This document shows, in pieces, positions 25,429-37,275 of a stretch of 64,000 nucleotides of DNA. The stretch is from the NCBI RefSeq assembly GCF_014805625.2, contig NW_023998417.1:2127934-2191933 (forward strand), written 5' to 3'. The notes below the pieces were generated by a model that had not been told where the DNA came from, searched no databases, and was given only the letters and a program-made list of their open reading frames with translations. The DNA comes from Glossina fuscipes (Eukaryota; Arthropoda; Insecta; Diptera; Glossinidae). Position 1 is the stretch's first letter. Each line of letters opens with the position of its first letter. The translations under genes were made by a program, and so were the position numbers.

Positions 25429-25949
25429 TTCTGAAAGTAAATATAAATTAAGTATTGGGAACAATCGATTTGATTGACTGACAATCATAGAGGTGAATAG
25501 ATGCCTTTTAGTAGACCTTAAGAGTGTTTAAAAGTCTTTAAGAGAATTATTGTACAAAAATTAGAATGGTTTGACCCAACAACACGGCGGTTTAGAGTAC
25601 GCTAATCGGAAATCAAAGTGCATAAGCTCGGATTAAAGGCTACTTCTTAATATTTCATTCATTGATTTAATTATGCAATTCCGGCATATAAACACTATGA
25701 TGATAATATCATATGAATAGACGACTTGTACAATAATTCACGGATAAAATATGTCAAATAAAATAAATAAATCAGCTAACGATAAATATAAAGGCGACAA
25801 AGTATACGAGAAATACCAGTAACTAGAGCAAGCCGCCCTATAATGGCGTGCTCTTTCTAAGAAATCCTATAGGGAGAAACTGTCCGACCATTTGGCGCAA
25901 TAAAATTAAATCTTATGTCACTATCTTTCAGCAATTTTTCATATTTGCA

Positions 25950-26220
25950 TAGGGTGTCTCAAAATATTCGCAAAATTTGAATTTACCGTCTTTCGTGCGG
26001 TAAAATGTTGACAACCCAACAAAAAACAAATACTTTGACGACTGACAGTTTAGGGTTAGAAAAAATGTAGCATTACACGGGCGAGCAACGCTGTTTCATT
26101 GTTGAATAATATTTCAAAAATTAAGAAAATTTGGCGGAGACAAATCTGTAAATTTTGTATAAAATTTGGTCGGAATATTGAATTAACTTCAATTTGTTTT
26201 CATGGGGTATACTTGAGGTC
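25950..26220 (+). mobile_element. 5' fragment of a transposase gene (helix-turn-helix type)
   Basis: The segment begins with AGGGTGTCTCAAAATATTCG, which resembles the terminal repeat of many small DNA transposons. From about 26075 it encodes YTGEQRCFIVEQYFKN, a stop, then ENLAET, and in a shifted frame CKFCIKFGRNIELTS. I recognise this as the N-terminal helix-turn-helix region found in a widespread group of insect Tc1/mariner-superfamily transposases (EQR.FIVEQY....SLA.TVRKF..KFGRN..LT). The catalytic domain is not present. No second terminal repeat was found. Confidence 0.55.
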
Positions 26221-26353
26221 AAAGGCCAATAATATATATTTCTTCAATTTTCCAAAATAAAGGATGAAAAAGAAAACATATTATATTTGCTACATAAATA
26301 AATGCTGCTCGCCTTTTTTTTCTCTTTTACCACAATCCTTGTTCACTTAAAAA

Positions 26354-26605
26354 CACAGAATACTTATATGCTTCTGCTTTGCAAACGTTTGAAAGAATGC
26401 GACGTCATATCAAGAAACTATTACCTTTGCCCATACCGAGCGTACAATTGGCTGCTGACTAACAGTCTTACGACTCTTATTCATAACAACTATGCAACAA
26501 GTCCCCAAGAATCCACTTATCCCAGTTTTGAAAAAAATGTTGGAACATCTGTGTATTTCTTTGTCTCAGGTTATACTCACTTGTAGTAGACGCTCTCGTA
26601 ATAAT
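26354..26605 (+). repeat. Unknown dispersed repeat, copy P
   Basis: This is the partner of 24960-25249 in the opposite orientation, about 1.1 kb away (part of that distance is the inserted SINE). See copy M for the shared landmarks. If both copies lay in one transcript, they could pair into a long imperfect hairpin. No protein function is inferred from the shared conceptual translation. Confidence 0.7.
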
Positions 26606-27114
26606 GTGATGAAATTCTAATGCAATTTGCTTTGTGAATAGTTTACGTCTTTTTATCAAACTTTTCTAAATTGTGAGCATACTTAACATTCCAACTTTAC
26701 CTTCGGGAGTTGAAAAGGAATAGCTTGAGGCTAAAGCTGATACTTTGGGATAGGATTTAATGTCATAACATATGTTTATGTCAATGCGCAAACAGTCGTC
26801 AAAAAAATCGACAAATTGATTATTGAATTGGCGGCGCGCCTATCTATGGATTGCTGGCCGTCAATATGTTTAACATATTCCCAGTGATGACGAAATCGTA
26901 AAAGAGAAGTTGGCCTGCAATAATTGTTTGAGTTTGACAGAAATTAATTTCTTCTAATTTTTCTTATATAGAACACGAAAATATAAGTTTAAGAAAAGAA
27001 AAGTTCTCTGAATAATGTTTTACTTATGCTACATATGTAGCAAATTGTATATGTAACGAGCCGCAGGTGATAAAACTAATATGTTTTAGAATTTTTACTA
27101 TATTTGAGGTATGT

Positions 27115-27740
27115 ACGAGGGTTGGTGGAAAAGTTTCCAACCTAAGTAAAAATAAAGTATTTTTTTCTTGCAAAATCTTAATCCATATACCCAGTCTACT
27201 TCAGGATTCATATAAGCAGTACCAGCAGGCTTCTATAACCTCTGCAAGAGAACGCTTTTTCAGCAGGCTTCTATGACGTCTGCAATAGAACGTTTTTCAA
27301 AACCTTTAAAAATGTTTGAGTTCCCGCAATTACCTCATCGCTCAGCCACATCATCTGGAAGATATAGTGCAAGAACTACATTTCCAAGTAGTATAATTAT
27401 GCCATTGCAGTCATTAGTCCTTGACTTTGTTCCAATGTAAGTAAAAACAACCCTCTCCGGTGCGATAGATTTCATCAAGCGTAAATTTTGATTCAAAGTG
27501 CGCGAAACATGTTCTTTGGAGATATTAATAGTTTCCGCTCTCACTCTAACCTTAATTCAGCTGTCGCTCAATATCATTTCAGTGAACTTGAACAATGGTT
27601 ACAGTTTTCAGTCGTTCCGAACTTTCATTGTCATCAAAACTGGTGCAGATATCGACTTAGCTATGCAATATTCCGTCATGATAAGTGATGATGCAAAGTT
27701 CCCGTACGCAAGGTTCAATACTTCTTCAACTTCTGTTGGC
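27115..27740 (-). mobile_element. Degenerate mariner relic
   Basis: On the minus strand, 27335-27560 encodes KVRVRAETINISKEHVSRTL followed by NQNLRL, which resembles the second helix-turn-helix of a mariner transposase (IREIAEALNIS...V...L...L.MRK). The 3' end (27115-27145) reads towards GGTTGGAAACTTTTCCACCAACCCTCGTA, a plausible mariner terminus given only as a landmark. The catalytic core between them is missing or unrecognisable, so the copy is internally deleted. The 5' end could not be placed. Confidence 0.55.
27223..27298. repeat. 38-bp tandem duplication
   Basis: Two adjacent 38-bp units (27223-27260 and 27261-27298) start with CAGCAGGCTTCTAT and share most positions. They lie inside the mariner relic and are a local duplication. 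Confidence 0.85.
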
Positions 27741-28225
27741 AAATAGCTATTAATAATCCATTATTCCATTTTTTCACCTTTCTTTCACAACCGCTTCGTT
27801 AGAATCATTATCAAGCAACAAGAAGCGCCAAAAAAAATTGCGAAAGTTTCAGTAAGAAGCTGTCATAATACTTCATATTCTTCGATCTTTATAGATAACA
27901 ATTGTCATCTTTTTGTTGTGGTGGACTTTGATAAACCGCTCTCTCTCTCTTTAGCTTACATGGACCGCTTCAGAGCTCCAATTATGTAATATTTAAAGGC
28001 CCCATAAAGAATGTGAATTCAAAAAACGTCAATAATTGCATGCTGGCTTTCAATAGAAGAGACGAGAAAGGCAGAGAGGTTATAGTATAGTAACCTATGC
28101 GTGGAAGAGCTATTAAAATGATTTTTCAACGCAAGCAAGCATGAAAAAGATCAAGTCAGCCCTGCTTAGTATCCCAACTGACGGAATAATCATAATTATT
28201 TTGTGGAAAACTATTTCTATATATG

Positions 28226-28250
28226 CCATAGAGTGGCCATAGAGTGGAAG
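28226..28250. repeat. Short 12-bp tandem duplication
   Basis: GCCATAGAGTG is repeated directly. It is probably replication slippage. Confidence 0.8.
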
Positions 28251-29170
28251 AAATAACGCGACTTTTGATTTTCAAGTTTTTCGAGCTTTGATTAAGCACA
28301 TCTTGAAATGGCTTAATTTGAATTTTGATGAAAATATTTATCACAACTCAATGCTAGCTTATGCATGCATGGTTTTAAAAAAGTCAATTTTTGTGTTTGG
28401 TTGTTTTTTTTTTTTTTTTTGCGATAATCTTAAATAAATCACAAAAGTTATTCACGTCTAAAACATTGCGTCTAAACTATATCATATTTGTGGTATTTTT
28501 GTTGATGCAGTTGATTTTGTTTTATTATTATTTTATCTTTTTTTTTCTTTTTTTTTTTTGTTTGCCATTTGTTCCGAAATATAAAATATGACTGAGTTGT
28601 TAAATTGTCACTAAAAGCACAGATGGCTATAGACATACATTTTTATCCAGACAAACCATTCTATATCTCAACGAGTGAAATGTAAATGTTCGCATCTAAC
28701 CAGCCGGACACAAAACACAAATATGCTGATGAACAATTATAAATATGTATGCAGGCATGTTGCCTTCATTTGTTTTTCTCTTTACATGCATTAGCTTGGA
28801 ATATCGGTATGTTGGTTTTATCAATGCTTTCAGCATACCTATTAAGATACGTATCCCATATTCATGATTATGAATTCAAAATCTATTATCGACCTTGAAA
28901 ATATGATTCATTTATCCTGGTTGTCCCTATTTTACAGCAATCAATATATAACAATCGAAAATAGAAAATATAGGTTGGTCTTTAGTAAAAATTGATCTAA
29001 TACTTCAGAAAAAACGTTTCAAAAATTGTCCAGAGATATATGCATGGGTTTAGATTTTAATGACTGTGATCTTAATAACATGTATCCGTCCATCGAATAT
29101 TTGCAGAGCATGCTCATGCAGTTTATTGGACTAAAGATTAAAAAGTAGAGCTTTTTTTATCGCAACGGTA

Positions 29171-29393
29171 GGTAGACAAGACACATCGCCGTAATCAGCT
29201 GAAAAAAGAAGGCGAAAATTTCGATTACGTATCCAAAATTCATCATAAGAATTGAGTGCATGTCGGAAGACATGTTTTGGGGTAAGTAGACAAGACACAT
29301 CGCCGTAATGAGCTGAAAAAGGAGGCGAAAATTTCGATTACGTATCCAAAATTCATCATAAGAATTGAGTGCATGTCGGAAGACATGTTTCGC
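29171..29393. repeat. Recent ~114-bp tandem duplication
   Basis: The segment starting GTAGACAAGACACATCGCCG at 29172 recurs at 29286 and the match runs to ...GAAGACATGTTT. The two copies differ by a substitution in AATCAGCTG/AATGAGCTG and by small changes in the adjacent purine run that shift the frame. Apart from these they look identical, so the duplication is recent. No gene is recognised; an 87-codon minus-strand frame crosses it but switches frame relative to the repeat between copies. Confidence 0.9.
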
Positions 29394-30609
29394 TATTTTA
29401 TAGATATTTTCTTTTTTCAATTTTACCCATTAGCTTTTTGTACGTTAACAGACGAATTGACACTAGTACCTTATGTTAATCCATTCAGAAATCGTTTAAT
29501 AAATAAGTGGCAAGTAAGGGAGTTTTAAAAATGTAAACTTTCAAACTTTCATAAATGAGAAAATTTCAGCAAAAAATAAGCGTTGCAATTTTCGTTACAC
29601 TACCTTATATATAATATTGAAGAAGAATGTTTTTTACTTAAAAACTTAAATGCGTAATTGAAAAATTTTTCATAAATATATTTTTGAATTTAATAGTCAT
29701 CAAAATTGTTAATGAAAAATTTCGATACACAATTTCAAAAGAAAACAAAAAAAAAAAAACAAATAAAAAAAAAATCTAATATTTTTCAGTAATCATACAT
29801 AAAACGTGAACAGACATCTGGATTTTGCATACATTTGCGCACACATTTACTCACAAAGTTAGTTACTTTTTTTTCAATAAAAACAATACATTTTCTGATT
29901 CATTCTCTGGACTTACACCCATCACCGAACCTAGAGTATATCAAATTGATCATGTGAATTGGTAATATCAGTAAATATGCGTCAGAGAATTCCTAACTTA
30001 GCCAAGCACTTACTTATTAGCACTACTACATCGGTCGACAAGTTTTATTCGTTGTTGTTTAATAAATGTCTTTCTCTTTCATTCCCATCAAAAAATTGAA
30101 GCTTATTCGATATAACTTAGCCTAAGTGAAAAGTAAAAAATAAAGTTTCACATTGTAGTCAGTCAGTCATTTTTTTGGGCATAAAAATTCTGTATTATAC
30201 TGGCTTGTGATGGGGTAGAAAAATATAATTCGATATTCTTGCTTGAGTTAGTGCATATCTAAGAGTCGGCTCAAGGTTCAATACAAGCTTCTTACTTATT
30301 TTTAAATGTTGTTGATGCTGATTGTTATATACAATTGTTCATTTAGTGCGATTGAAGTGACGGTTGGAATGGACCAGAAAAAAAAAAAAAAACAAAAAAA
30401 AAAATGCTTGCTAACGAAAAATATTTAGTATCTGTATTGTATGTCAACAATAAAACAACAGCTGAAAATGGCACACACTATATAACATGCATTCCGTTGA
30501 ATAACCAAATATGAGGAAATGTCGTTAAATGTTTTTTTTTTTTTTTCTATTAAAATCAAGGAAACTAATCTTGATTTTCAAATATATATTTTTTTCTATC
30601 AATGTTATC

Positions 30610-30611
<2 letters not shown>

Positions 30612-30645
<34 letters not shown>
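30612..30645. repeat. (TA)n microsatellite
   Basis: About 16 TA units, flanked by T-rich sequence. Confidence 0.95.
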
Positions 30646-30648
<3 letters not shown>

Positions 30649-30944
30649 TCTTTTTTTATTATTCTATTTATTATTGTTTTCGCTTTATATTCCATTCTGT
30701 ATATAAAATGGGAAAAAATATATTAAAATATTATTGACATGGGAAAAGAATCTGGTTTTTGATACTGATACTATCGCAGGATGAAGGTGCATTCATTTTA
30801 TTATTCACTCTGAAACATTGGCAAACATTTTTTAAAAGCTCTCCTAAACAATAGATGTTTTTTTTGGATTTTTTTGAGGATTTTTGTGTACACTTTTTCT
30901 CTTTCTTTTCTTTTTTGTTTTGTTTTGGTTTTAATATGACCAAT

Positions 30945-31075
30945 CATTCGGGGGATGTCAGCTATTCGTGTAACACGGCAACGGTGAGACAGAAGTGCGG
31001 GTAGAAAGAAAGTGTTATGGAGGCGGCGGAGATTGGCGGTTGCCAAGTAGTCCAATCGGTTGCTCTTATACCTTC
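30945..31075. other. GC-richer block abutting mariner relic
   Basis: This block of roughly 130 bp is clearly richer in G and C than its surroundings (for example GGAGGCGGCGGAGATTGGCG near 31020). On the minus strand it is open in one frame, with LDYLATANLRRLHNT-like content. It directly follows the 3' end of the mariner transposase remnant, so it may be that element's 3' non-coding part or an unrelated host or TE piece. I do not recognise it. Confidence 0.35.
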
Positions 31076-32092
31076 ATCGAGTGAGCACTGGGCATTGTAA
31101 GTACAGCCAAAGTAAACTCTGCATCATTTTTTCGCTTGAAAAAGAAATTTATTGCGAAAACTACAGTACAGTATATATTAATTAAAACATTTTCCATCAT
31201 TTTCTTTAACTTTTTCTCATCTTTCTGGCAACTTCCCGATATTGATATTGGTTTGCAACGATCCAACCATCGATCCATTTTCTACTCACTACTTCAGTGT
31301 TTCGAAACCGTGCGCCAGTTTAATCATACGGTTTCGATCCGAACAAATGGTATGCAATAGGCGTCAAATCTCTTGAGTAGGAAGGGCGTGGCAGAACTTC
31401 CCATTCGAGCTACAATATTGTATCCTGGATAATTCCTCCAACAAGTAGCGGAAATGGTATTTTCAGTCAATGCATGTGGTAGCCATTTTAGTCGCTATTG
31501 CTGGTCTTTTTTGCAACAATACATCGTTTAATTTGTTCAACTGCCGCCAGTAGAGATCTCCAGTAACTCTTTCAATCGGTTTTAAGAGCTGGCAATACAC
31601 TACATCTTGCTTGGGAAACGTTACAGCCATGAATATTGTGCTTCGGTGCCGATATGAATGGCTTTCCTCGAAGAGCCCAAGATTTTTTGCGCAGAGTCAC
31701 TTTTCCTGATCAACCACAATACGTCACAGAAGACGCTTCTTTCTTTTTGCCTAGCAATGAAACCGCGATGTTCAAACGGTTCTAAATTCCTATGGAAGCC
31801 ATGTCCTATCCATTTCCTATCTTTCTATCGCATGTAAATATGTAGAAATAGTTGATTTATCAATGACTTAGCTGTTCGAAAGGTGTTTTAGAGTTTGAGC
31901 TTGGCCCAATAGGTCTTGCAATTCATTGTCTCCAAACTTTTTTGGTCCTCCAGACCGTTTGTTGTCACTGACATCAAAATCGTCACTTTTAAACTGTTGG
32001 AACCAAAACCGACAATTAGTAGATAAGACAAAGAGGCGACAGGTAATGAGTGCGCGATTTCTTAGTATTTGCAATCCATGTGATTTATGCAA
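31076..32092 (-). pseudogene. Mariner transposase relic, near full length but broken
   Basis: On the minus strand the N-terminal part (32092-31868) contains WFQQFKSDDFDVSDNKRSGG followed by KFGDNELQDLL, the hallmark mariner motif WF..F.SGDFDL.D..RSGRP. Later pieces appear in several frames: AKRKKRRLL.RIV.DQEK (about the first-D block), then QDVVYCQLLKPIERVTGDLY and WRQLNKLNDVLLQKRP (about 31640-31520), then a decayed C-terminus with KWIDGWI near 31280. Stops and frameshifts are numerous and the HDNARPH block is not intact. It is older than the 20.7-kb copy. No clear terminal repeats were found. Confidence 0.87.
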
Positions 32093-32129
32093 AAATCATT
32101 AATCCTATCTATAATCATCAAAAACAGCG

Positions 32130-35100
32130 AGGGGGATAAAGCCAATTAATAAAAAGGTGATTGTAGCCAATTGTCGCGTACAACGACAGATGATGTCTCT
32201 ACGTTTTCATTAAGCACAGTTAAGTTGGCCACGTGCATTGGAAAACCGTAATTGAGTTGTGTAATTAAAGTTACAAAAGCCAAATATCGGCAAGACAAAA
32301 GCTCGCTCATTCCGATAAGAATGCAGGAAATGCTCGCTCTTTCAATAGGCAAAGGTGCAAACTCGATGAATCCTTGTCGCAGCGAAACGTGAAATATTTT
32401 ATTTTTTAAGTAATGGCTAAGGTATCACTCTGTTCGACACAAGCCAAATGTAACTATCTTCTTCTTCTTCTTGCATGGCACAAATAAAAAGTTGTACACA
32501 AACACTCTACAAACAATTCAAATAAATAAACGAAAATCTTGCACCAGAACACCAGAAAAAAGAAGGATACAAAAAAACTATTTCCATATGTCACCACGAA
32601 AGCTTGCCAGACCCCATATATGTATCGCGTTCTTTTTTAAACATTTTCTATCGCATATTTGAACTATCGTTAGATTTTATTTGACATAAACTATGCGTAG
32701 GAAAAGAAGAAAAATATATAAATTTAGACAACAACAAATCCACAGTAACTACTAGTTTTCTAAACTTCTACGTTAGAAAGACGCGTTTGCTTAACAAAAA
32801 AAAAAAAAAAAAGTATTTTTTTTTTTAATAAAGTTTTGTTATTATAGTTTTTTGTGGCACTGCTAGACTCCTGTTGGGAACTAGCGCGTTAATATTGAGC
32901 AGAGTTACACATTAGAAAACATATAGCCTTCGATTTCTGGCAAACCAAAAAGTGTCTCATAGCACCCCAGTTATTAAGAAAATTTAGCATAGACTGGGAT
33001 CTGGTATAGATCCCATCGATCTATTTAAGGCATCTTATGGTTTTTTTTTTTTTTTTTTTTGGAGAAAACAAGAAAAGCTCTAGCAGAAGCCGATTTTATA
33101 AGACTGTTTTTCAATATTGTCTAATAACAAAAATATTTGAACAATTTTTCCGTACGAGGGAGGAGGTCTCAACACTAAAGCATTCATTAAATGCTCTAAA
33201 AAAATGATCAATTTGATATGATTATCGGTTTGTATTTTTACGAATCTAAGATCAGTCCAATAAGACTTGAGTTGTGCTATTATGTTGTATTATTCCGATG
33301 GCTTGCGTGAATTACAATAAAAAAAAGAAAAAAAAAAAGAAAAACAAAGCAAGAGTAAAAAAAATTCAATTCAACGCAAACATTTTCCCAACTTCACAAC
33401 AACATTCCAATCGCGAAGTTATTTTAAATTTTAAACGAGAAAAGCGGAGAAAACACATAGCACTGGCGATTCCGGTCAGAGATATGCTTGCAATAATAGA
33501 AGAGTTTAGCGGAAACAAAATGTGTGTGCGATGTGAAAGCAGAAAACAGCTACAAAGAGACTTAAACATCAACGTTCTTTAAAGGCAGTAAAGGCAAACT
33601 AAAAATTTACCGGAATCTGGCATCAATGAGTCTTGATGCTATCGCCTTTGTTTTCAAGTCGCACAAAAAGAGATTGGTTCTGTTGATATGGTTGCTAGTC
33701 ATCATAATAATCTAATGTCAATCAAATTCTGATCTCAACGTTCGCTTATTATGAATGGAAATTATATTAATACGCTGATGTTTTAATTTCCATTCTGTTA
33801 GTACTTAGCCTTTGATTGATGGCACATAGACCTAAAATATATATTTGTAGAGTGTCTTTCAAGCCATTTTATTAGATATATTTTGGGTTTGCTTTACGAT
33901 CATGAATTCATGTCATGCCCTAAATGATGTCGCATTGTCCTTAAAACCTCTTAACCTTTTTTTACGGCAGCCCCGATAGTTATCTCAGCAATCAGTAGAA
34001 ATGTAAGCCCGTCTGGCTTGACAAGTTCATTGTCTTCGAAAAATCTACATCTATATCTCTTTCACATTTAGAAAGACCGCGACTGATAAATTTTCTCTTC
34101 TTTAGTGCTGTTTCATTAGTGAATGAAGGAGAAGTGTGTCTTTTAGAAGCTGTCATAGTTTCAGGAGTCGAAAAGAGTCCTAAACGAAATAACATAAAAA
34201 AATACTGAGTAAGAGGTAAGAATTTTTACCTTCTTTTTTTTCTCCTTACACGTAGCATGATGAAGGTCAGAAAGGAGAGGGGAAAGCAAAAGGGAGTAAC
34301 CGCAGCTAAGTGAGAGTCTGTCTCCAATATGCCTTTAGCATCTGATACTAGAAAGGCCTTGTTTTGGTTTTGTTGGAAAAAAAAAAATATATATATATGT
34401 ATGTATATATATATATATTTATGCAAGAACAGAATAATGGGTGTATGTTGTTTTAATCTCTATAAATCTAACGTAGAGTTGTTTCTTTTTTGACCGAAGT
34501 GCACTTCTTTCCGCATCATAATTTTATCTTTTTTTTTCGCCGTTCCAAACTACAATTCTCCCCTTCTCTTGTCTTCTAGTTTGCACTAATATTTATGGGC
34601 TAAAGAAAAGTCTTTCCTATGCTCCAAATTACCTTTTCCGAGCAAGAGAATTTTACAAGCTATTTTTGTTAGTAGATTGGCATCTAGTCGACACACAATT
34701 CAACGCAATAACATATTCCTAATTTTATTGGAAATTGCTCTAGACGATGACTTCTCGGCTACAATGGTTTGCTCGACCTATCTGTTATGAGTCCAAACGT
34801 TCATTCATATTTCATTTCCTTCTTAAGAAAAACGATATACCTTCACTTTCTGGACGGCCAACTTTGTTTGACAATGACATCTTTTCTGGCAATATCGGAG
34901 GCTTAATTTAGATCAGTATACCATTTCGGAACATATGTGGAAGGATTGGATTGATGATTGTTTTATTTCAAAAAATGGACAAAACTTTCCGGTAGAACGT
35001 AGATATTGATGAAATCGACAGTACACACAACGACAATACCAACAACAACACATTTTTACTCTGTTGTAAACTAAAATTCTTACTCAGTCAAGTTTGGTTT

Positions 35101-36900
35101 TTTTTTTTTTTTTTTTTTTTAGTTGCCGATGAAGCTACAAACCAATTTATTTACTTTAGAAAGTTAGACAAGCGAAAGTAAAAGGAAAGAATTTACGACT
35201 AAGTGGTCTTTTTCTTTCGAGAAAATACTCTTGTTTTCTAAAGCGAAAGCTACAAAGTCTTATGTAAACCTTTGCTATGCATATGAAGGCAAAATACAAT
35301 ATGCTACATACAATACACATACGATATTGCGCCCCGTTGCGATATTCTTGAAAACGAATTCCACGAATTTAATATCTAGTGCAGCTAAAAAAACTTACAC
35401 TTACAGAGTTGTATGAATTTAAATAACTAAATTCAGAATCATAGTAAAAAAAAAAACTACTAAGCGAATTTAAAGATTACTAGTAATTATCTAGATTTTA
35501 ATAGACGATGAAAATAAATTTTTTTTAGTTTATATGCTCAAGATTGACTCTTATTATCCTTAGGTATCTCAAGATTTTTGAAGCAATCTTGAGAATTATA
35601 ATAAAAGAGAAAGGTATGCTATTAAAATTTAAAAAAAGAAAAAAAAAAAAAAAAGAAACCAAGAAACCAAGTACGTCTATTAAATTTAAGTCATCATGGT
35701 AATGATGTTTTTATCCCGACATAAACAAAAACGCATAAGCACACGAACAGAACGGTAGGAGAGAAAAAAAAAAAAAAAAAAACAAAACAACTAAGCTTTT
35801 AATTTGAAATGAAATAAATTTGAAATTTAATTTTTCACTCAACTTAACCTTTATTCACAGCATTACAGTGTTACGCATTAAATGGCTTGATGAGAGTGCA
35901 TCGTATACAAATTTTTTATGTAAACTAATTGTCAGTATAGTAAAAGTATCTACGCCAGACATTTACTTGCGGCAATACGCAAGCATGTATGCATGAATAT
36001 ATAAAGGTGAGGGCAAAACAGGTCGTCATAAGTACAAGTATAACAGGAAGTTTTTAAAAGACTCCTTATTTTGTCATACGCATGTTTGTATATATATAAA
36101 TATATATACATATATATGTATGAATGTTAGTCAACCTGTTCTAATTCAAAAATGCTCATTATTTTCCTGGACCATTAAGCGTCCTGATGTTTCTTCTATT
36201 TTTTTTTTTTTTTTTATTTTTCTTTTTTTTTTCCTTTCATTTTCATTTTCTTTTCGCATTAGATTTTCTTATTTTCCTCTGATAATAAGCGTATGCAAAT
36301 GTCGAATAAAAACAATTGCTTGAGAGTATTAGTGCGTGACCCATGATGTTTTACTACAATTTTTTTTGCCTTTATTGTCGTTGGCTCAATTATTACTGCT
36401 CTTCACTGTTGGTTGGTTGACCGTTTTCTTTAAAGGCATTCAGCAAATTACGATTACTAGATAATTAAAAGTACATTTTAAACAAGATGCTCTTACCATG
36501 ATGCCAAAATAATGATCAAAATTTTTTTAAAGCAAAAAAAAAAAAAAAAAAACACGCTTTCATTTCCAAAACATAAGATCAAGATAAGACACAAGGCTTA
36601 GATTCTCAAAACCTTACAAGACAAATAGGGCGCTATCTGATCTAATCATAAAAAAGACTTATTTCTTGAAATATTCTGCATCTATAGAATTTATTTATAT
36701 TAATCCGTTGAGGAGAGAAATCTACTAAGTTGTGAAGCAAAGCACTTGGCATTCACGAATTCAAAATGTACTGACATTAATCAGTCGTTTAAAATACTGT
36801 AAATGTAGTTACACCCGATGGCTGAAGTGAGTGCAAAGCATTGAAATGTGAGTCGAAGAATTCATGGACTATTGGCAAGTATGGCGGAATAAACTTAAAG
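32130..36900. other. AT-rich non-coding stretch
   Basis: No gene is supported. A 102-codon frame at 33274-33582 has a somewhat less AT-rich second half (33360-33580) that is open on both strands, but no family was recognised. Poly(A)/(T) blocks occur at about 32798-32830, 33040-33060, 35100-35120, 35630-35655, 35766-35782 and 36534-36553, with (TA)n near 34387-34420. Confidence 0.6.
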
Positions 36901-36920
36901 ATGCAGTCTCTGTCTGCTCT

Positions 36921-36967
36921 CTTTATCTAGCTATCTATCTATCTATCTATCTATCTCTATCTCTATG

Positions 36968-37015
<48 letters not shown>

Positions 37016-37025
37016 NNNNNNNNNN

Positions 37026-37088
<63 letters not shown>

Positions 37089-37275
37089 ATCTCTTTCTCT
37101 TTCTCTATCTCTTTCTCTCTTTCTCTCTTTCTCTCTTTCTCTCTTTCTCTCTTTATCTCTCCATCTATCTGTCTATCTCTCTCCCTCTATCTCTCTGTCT
37201 CTCCCTCTCCCGTTCACTCCTTCTCCATCTCTCTCTTTCTCTTCCTCTCCGTCTCACTTCTTCTTCCACTCTCTC
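36921..37275. repeat. Long (CTAT)n/(TC)n polypyrimidine tract with assembly gap
   Basis: Short CTAT repeats pass into pure (TC)n, then a 10-N gap at 37016-37025, then more (TC)n. The 3' part is built of CTCTTT, CTAT and CTCC variants. Except for scattered A and G, the plus strand is pyrimidine for about 350 nt. Serine/leucine-rich open frames through it are artefacts of the repeat. The true length is unknown because of the gap. Confidence 0.97.

Noticed and set aside
33274..33582. 102-codon plus-strand open frame
   Set aside because: It contains a long lysine run from poly(A). The rest is open on both strands but shows no family and no splice or start context that decides for a gene.
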